Below, one piece after another: positions 59,301-64,000 of a stretch of 64,000 bases of DNA. The position numbers and the translations under genes were made by a program. The DNA is from Dryomyza anilis. Lineage: Eukaryota; Arthropoda; Insecta; Diptera; Dryomyzidae. Each line of letters starts with the position of its first letter. The first letter of the stretch is position 1. The notes beneath the pieces were generated by a model, which was given only the letters and a program-made list of their open reading frames with translations, did not search any database and was not told the DNA's origin. The stretch covers positions 123,641,593-123,705,592 of the forward strand of contig OX638130.1 of the NCBI GenBank assembly GCA_951804985.1. Reading direction: 5' to 3'.

Positions 59301-60380
59301 GTCCGCTATCGAAAAATTGTTCCTTTTCCACTTTTTGCAGGTCATAGACAACTCCAAATGGTACCATTAGATTTTTAACGATTTGCCCGTCCACATTTCG
59401 GTGTCTATTGCGGAGAAGTGGTTGTTTAAGGTGGTTGTTAATGTCTAATCAGGGAATGTTCCATTTCGGGGAAATGTTCATTAATGAAAATGGCTTTTGG
59501 GAAATGACTTTCGGGGTACTGGCTTTCGGGGAACGATCGGGTTACGATCGGGTTACGATCTGCCACTTCCTACAAAATTTCCCTATATTTGTGTTTTTGC
59601 TATTTATGAAAAAGTCCAGAAATGTACACTTCTAAAAATCCTTCAATATATTTGTATGTAAAAATTGACAGACATTTCTTCTTGGTCTCTCAAAATTTGT
59701 AGCAAGGTCGAATCAGTCATCAGAATCAGTCGGAGTTTTTCTGATGATATTAAACAGTCAAAGGCGAAGTTTGTATCAATAGTTGCCTCACCGCACATTA
59801 ACACAACATACCTAACTCAAACTCCACACAAAAAACTTACCAATGCGGTAATAATCAATAAAAATTGTCCGAGAAATAATATTCTGGGAAAAATAGTATG
59901 TGTAAGAATTGTCTTTAAAAAAAAGTGCTTTTAGGAGAGAAATATTTTTATTTATGGTTACTACAATTATAATACAAAATTATATAGTTCATTATAAAAA
60001 AAAATAAATTGAGACTAGAGAGAATGCCGAAATCGAATCGAAAATCCTATTCTTTTGGGTTTCCATACTAAATATATTAATTTTGCAGCAATTCCAACAA
60101 TAACCTTTTGAGATATATGAAATATTCAATATTTTGTAACAAACCCGATAAAGCCAAACATTTTAAGTTATGGAAATCTTTGTAAATATTGAACCAAATA
60201 ACAAATGTTAAATCTCTGAAAAAGAGCTAGGGTTATGATGCGAATTTGATTTTTACATTGTAAAAACTAAAAATAATTTCTAACATGATCAAATTTTGAT
60301 AAATACGTTATTTCATTTCAATTATTCAGTCTACTGATTGGTATCATACAGACGAATTACAAATCAATAAATAAATATAA
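59301..60380. other. Non-coding stretch
   Basis: 59465-59550 holds inverted relatives of the preceding minisatellite and cgatcgggttacgatc (59533-59555). Nothing else is recognised. Confidence 0.45.
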
Positions 60381-61030
60381 TTAATTAAACAGGATAAACA
60401 AATTTAATTTAAATCTATATTCACTAACATTGAAATTTAAAGGTGGAGAAAAACTATTGCATAATCTAATGCATCTAGAAATAGGTTCATTGAGAGCAAA
60501 ATTAAATCTATGTAAGGACTCAACAAACAAACAAACGATTATGTCTTAAATCTCTAGGTGGAACATACAAATTAAACATATTTAAAAGCTCAGAACAATT
60601 TACTTTTTCAGACAAAATATTGTACACAAACATTAATGAAAAATAAGTTCTTCTGTCCTTTAATGATTGTAACCCAAGTAATTTGTGCCTAGCATCATAA
60701 TTTGGGTGAACATCAGTCCAATGAAGTTTGAAAATGGCGTATCTTGTTAAATTTCTTTGTAATTTTTCATTTCGACTAGAGTTTTCATTGTAATATGGAT
60801 TCCAAACAATAGCACAGTATTCCAGATGACTCCGTACTAAGGAAATATAAAGAGCTAAAGCTTGTCATTCGATCCTTAAACGTTTGCGTATTTCTTCTAA
60901 TAAATCCTAACATAGCGTAAGATTTTGAAATGATGTAGTCGTAATGACTTTAATTTGAAGTCAAATATTACTCCTAAATCTTTTATTTCATATTTACGAT
61001 TTAAAATCAAGTATTTAAGAGTGTAAATGA
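60381..61030 (-). pseudogene. Non-LTR retrotransposon reverse transcriptase, C-terminal relic
   Basis: On the minus strand, across several frames, it reads EIKDLGVIFD, then HYDYIISKSYAMLGFIRRN, then LYISLVRSHLEYCAIVWNPY, then KLQRNLTRYAIFKLHW, YDARHKLLGLQSLKDRRTYF and VNCSELLNMFNLYVP, and finally NEPISRCIRLCNSF near the end. These are the characteristic C-terminal thumb and post-thumb motifs of jockey/CR1-type ORF2 proteins. At least three frameshifts or stops lie between them. The catalytic YxDD part is not present. It is a dead, 5'-truncated fragment, as usual for such elements. No poly-A tail is obvious on the 60380 side. Confidence 0.88.
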
Positions 61031-61065
61031 AATTGATTGGAGTGTTATGTTAATAAATATATTTT

Positions 61066-62050
61066 GCCAGGGTCTGGTACGATAAGTCGAAATTTAAAAT
61101 ATCGAAACAAAAAATACCGAAGACTAAAATGTAGAAAATAAAAATGCCGAAACATGAAAATGTCGAAAACAAAAATGTCGAAAACCAAAATGTCGATAAA
61201 AAAAATGTTGAAAACTAAAATGTTGAAAAACAAAATGTCGAAAACTAAAAATGTCGTAATTTAATATGACGAAATCATTTTTTTCCGAAAAAATGATGGA
61301 AAATGTCGAAAAAACTCGAAGATAAAGATATTAAAAAGAACGAATTTTGATTTTTAGCTACTCTAGGATTCATGCGGAGATTTTTAAATATGCTACCTTT
61401 AAAATACCATCTTGGAATTTAGCTTCAACACTTACAAAAAAATCAACACAAATTTTGATTTTTTTTTAAATGCAATTCGAAGTTCAAGGATAACGACCAT
61501 TGGTCATATGTTCATGTTAGGAAGAATTTTCCAAAAGATTGTTTTATTAGTTTTAAAACGAAACCTTATAAAAGTTTCTAGCATCAAGGGAAATTTTTTT
61601 AATAGGAACCACCATACAAAAGTTATCATTGACAAGTTTTTAACTTTGGACTGTATCTCTGGAAAAAGTGATATCTTTGGAAATAGTGGTCGGAAAAAAA
61701 AGGTGAATTCAGATCCCTACACCCTTTATCAGTTGCCAAAATATCATTGAAATCGAAGAGAGTGAGTTGCAAATCCTACGATTTGGTTTGGACTTGCTCA
61801 TATAGGATTTGAAATTTGTATTTCAACATTTTGATATTTCGGCATTTTAATTTTCAACATTTTTTGATCCTAAAAAAAAATGTTTTTGTATTCATAGTTT
61901 AAAAAATTTGTCGACAATTTCTAGCTTTAAAATATTTTTCGACATTTTGTGATTCGGCCAAATATTGTTTCGGCGTTCTAAGGCTTTTTTAATAACGACA
62001 TTTTAAGGTTTCGAAATTTTTTTTTCGATATTTCGTACGGATCCCTTTTG
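61066..62050. mobile_element. TIR-bounded element with tcgaaaa minisatellite
   Basis: The left end has ccagggtctggtacgataag and then atatcgaaac; the right end in reverse complement has aaagggatccgtacgaaata then tcgaaa, so the termini match as diverged inverted repeats. Just inside the left end is a minisatellite of cgaaaacNaaaatgt (61085-61260). The matching right side holds tttNgacattttg-type words (61830-62010). A 112-codon frame at 61412-61750 has no recognised domain. Confidence 0.6.
61085..61260 (+). repeat. 15-17-bp minisatellite (aaaatgtcgaaaacN)n
   Basis: About ten units such as aaaatgtcgaaaaccaaaat with cga, tga and taa variants. Inverted relatives lie at 61830-62010 near the other end of the same element. 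Confidence 0.85.
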
Positions 62051-64000
62051 CCAATTAGGGAATATTGCTTGTAACAACCAAATTATCGAAAATATAGACA
62101 AAATTTATAAAAATAAAAATTCAATAATTTCACATATTTTCCATAAAATACAACTTTGAACTACATTAAAAACAAAACGTTTGGCATACCATTTGAAGAA
62201 AACCCCATAACATATAACCATTGGGCTTTCTATATTTAGTCATTCCATATAGAATTAAGTAATTTAATATATTACAAACAAAAACCTCAACATAATAATA
62301 GAAACAACTTCTACGAAATGAACTAATTAACATTTCGGCTCGTTATGAACTCATTTCGGACTAAGTGGAAATGCATATAAAATTGATTAAATTGAATTTT
62401 GTCAATTGACCCTTTTTGTATTCAAACTACCTGTTTTAGTGAGTGGCATTGTATTTTGTTCCCGTTTTTCTTATCTACACTGTTTGGGGTTTTGACTACT
62501 ACCTGTTAACAGAGCCATTGACATTAGTCTGCTTGTGCCGTGACAACATCAAAGTTAATGAGCATCTTGTTTTAGTTTTTTTTTTTAGTAAAAATTGTAA
62601 ATATAAATTTATTAAAATAGACTCATGCATATTAATGCAACAAAATGCGCGGCTACTTTATTTTAAAGAATGTTTTTGATATTTTTTTTTAATTGATATC
62701 AAAAATGTGAAATATTTCGAAAAACCATATAATAAATGACTCACATTTCGGAACCCTTAAGCAACTTTTATCTGTGGCATACTCGAATTTCCAATGAGCA
62801 TTTTTCACACAAAATATTGCAAAGTGTGTGACACAAAAAAAAAATGCGATTAAAATCTCTATTTTACAGACGAGTTACTGCAGTTTGTTGCTCGTTTTTA
62901 TTTTATTTTATTTGTTGATGATGTTGCCCGACATCTGATGCCTTTGACGCAGCGCCACCGCAACAAACAACAGCAACACCAACAACAACAACATAACAAT
63001 GACAACCGAAACAATATCAGCAACCAACGTTGCAGCATCAACACTGCCACCGCCACCGCCACCACCACCACCAATCGTTGTTGTCATCATTGTTGCTGTT
63101 GATTGATGACATTTCCAATGAGTGATGATTGATGCACGGCACAGCACGGCAGGCACTCCACTCACACATTATGAGGTGTTGGTTTTTTTCAGTTTTCGGT
63201 GGTTGTGTTGTTGCTATTATTATGATGTTGTTGCTGCTGCTGCTTGTAGGTGTTGTTGCCATTGTTGTTTGGTGCGTGTTCGTCATTATTATGCGTCGCC
63301 TGTTCAAACTCCTCATGTTGCGATAATGTGACCGATAGCTTGATGAATTGCAACAAAGTGACGCGCCCAAGGCAAGTGCAAAATGTTGACATTGAAAAAT
63401 GCCAACGAAAATGAAAAAAAAAACTAAATACCAAATAACCAAATCCTAAAGTAAACAAAATCGATAATATTTTAAGGATCATTAAATTTCGCTTAGCATG
63501 AATGATTTTATGTTTTAATACTAAATTCAAACAACGAATTGTTTGATAAAAAACTAGAAATTTTGATTTAATAACAGAGCACAACAAAAAAAAATAATCC
63601 GCAATCTAAGTATGATTTCCGTTGGACTTTAAGATTCTTATCACGACCTCATACTCAGTTTTTGTAGATTGATTTAAGTTGTGAAATATATGGCATTTAT
63701 CGTGTTTTTCTACATATTTTGGTTTTTAACTTTTTACAGATTTGAGTTTTCGATCAAATTTCTTTAGTATTTCGTTTAGAATACTTCGGCTAATATTTTG
63801 AAATAAACCACATGAAATTCGGATTGATCTGACCAAAGTTATGACGATTCAAATGCAAACAAAAAAAAATTAAGGTGTACCTTTCAGTCAGAGGTCCAAA
63901 ATTTTGCAAATTACTTACTTTAATATGAGAGAATATTTATGAATAATTTTATTAATTTAAAAAATGATTATGTCTAAAAAGCTTAATGTCTTTCGTTGAT
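62051..64000. other. Non-coding stretch, triplet-rich island
   Basis: 62925-63330 is rich in caa/cag and caccac triplets and in the complementary ttg/ctg (63220-63260). Open frames on both strands here come from the triplets. A coding region with poly-Q or poly-H could look like this, but no frame is supported by a domain or splice sites. The rest is unrecognised. Confidence 0.45.

Noticed and set aside
62908..63587. Frames with N, T and Q runs suggesting a polyglutamine gene
   Set aside because: Triplet-rich DNA gives such frames on both strands; no domain, splice signal or consistent start is seen.

Overview
The window is AT-rich nuclear DNA from an insect, almost certainly a higher fly (Schizophora) and most likely a tephritid fruit fly. 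This rests on DINE-1/mini-me type Helitron-related elements with a GTCY (gacagacaga) core, a tRNA-derived SINE whose tail resembles repeats I associate with tephritids, a rosa-like DD41D mariner relic, and introns of about 60 bp. The species cannot be fixed by reading alone. There is no sign of bacterial or viral content.

Most of the window is repetitive or anonymous non-coding DNA. In order: 1-1150 a 20-bp minisatellite; 4005-4715 an almost perfect 8-bp array; 6432-7625 a 19-bp array whose degenerate remains surround a mini-me-like element (7791-8432); 10931-11550 a second copy of that element on the minus strand; 12590-13605 a 16-bp array split by the rosa-like relic; 15354-16450 a 12-bp array; 16624-19245 fold-back and DINE-1-like elements; 19510-21120 a T-rich tract, a SINE and another mini-me-like copy; 21608-22671 two copies of a 220-bp MITE; 24710-29540 a 138-bp satellite (35 monomers); 30470-32560 a diverged TACGAA-rich tract; 33818-38540 further mini-me-like pieces; 39720-41024 a perfect 55-bp palindrome and MITEs.

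The clearest genes are two intact tandem paralogues at 43048-43814 and 47561-48318. Each has four exons and three tiny phase-0 introns. Each encodes a 191-residue secreted protein with five cysteines at identical positions, probably of the DUF1091/MD-2-related lipid-binding type. They lie in a tandem segmental duplication (about 41150-44100 and 44100-48790). Each unit also carries an exon-like block 5' of the gene; its reading frame is open in the first unit and stopped in the second.

From 45650 to 55640 there is a dense set of MITEs with terminal inverted repeats (TIRs), plus DINE-1-like elements and a second SINE. From 56230 on come a diverged 337-bp tandem repeat, a GC-rich candidate terminal exon (57927-58094), a 16-18-bp minisatellite (58495-59300), a broken non-LTR reverse transcriptase C-terminus (60381-61030, minus strand) and a TIR-bounded element (61066-62050). 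The most unusual pattern is that copies of one mini-me-like element carry different minisatellites at different internal points, one of them in the same motif family as the large array that opens the window.
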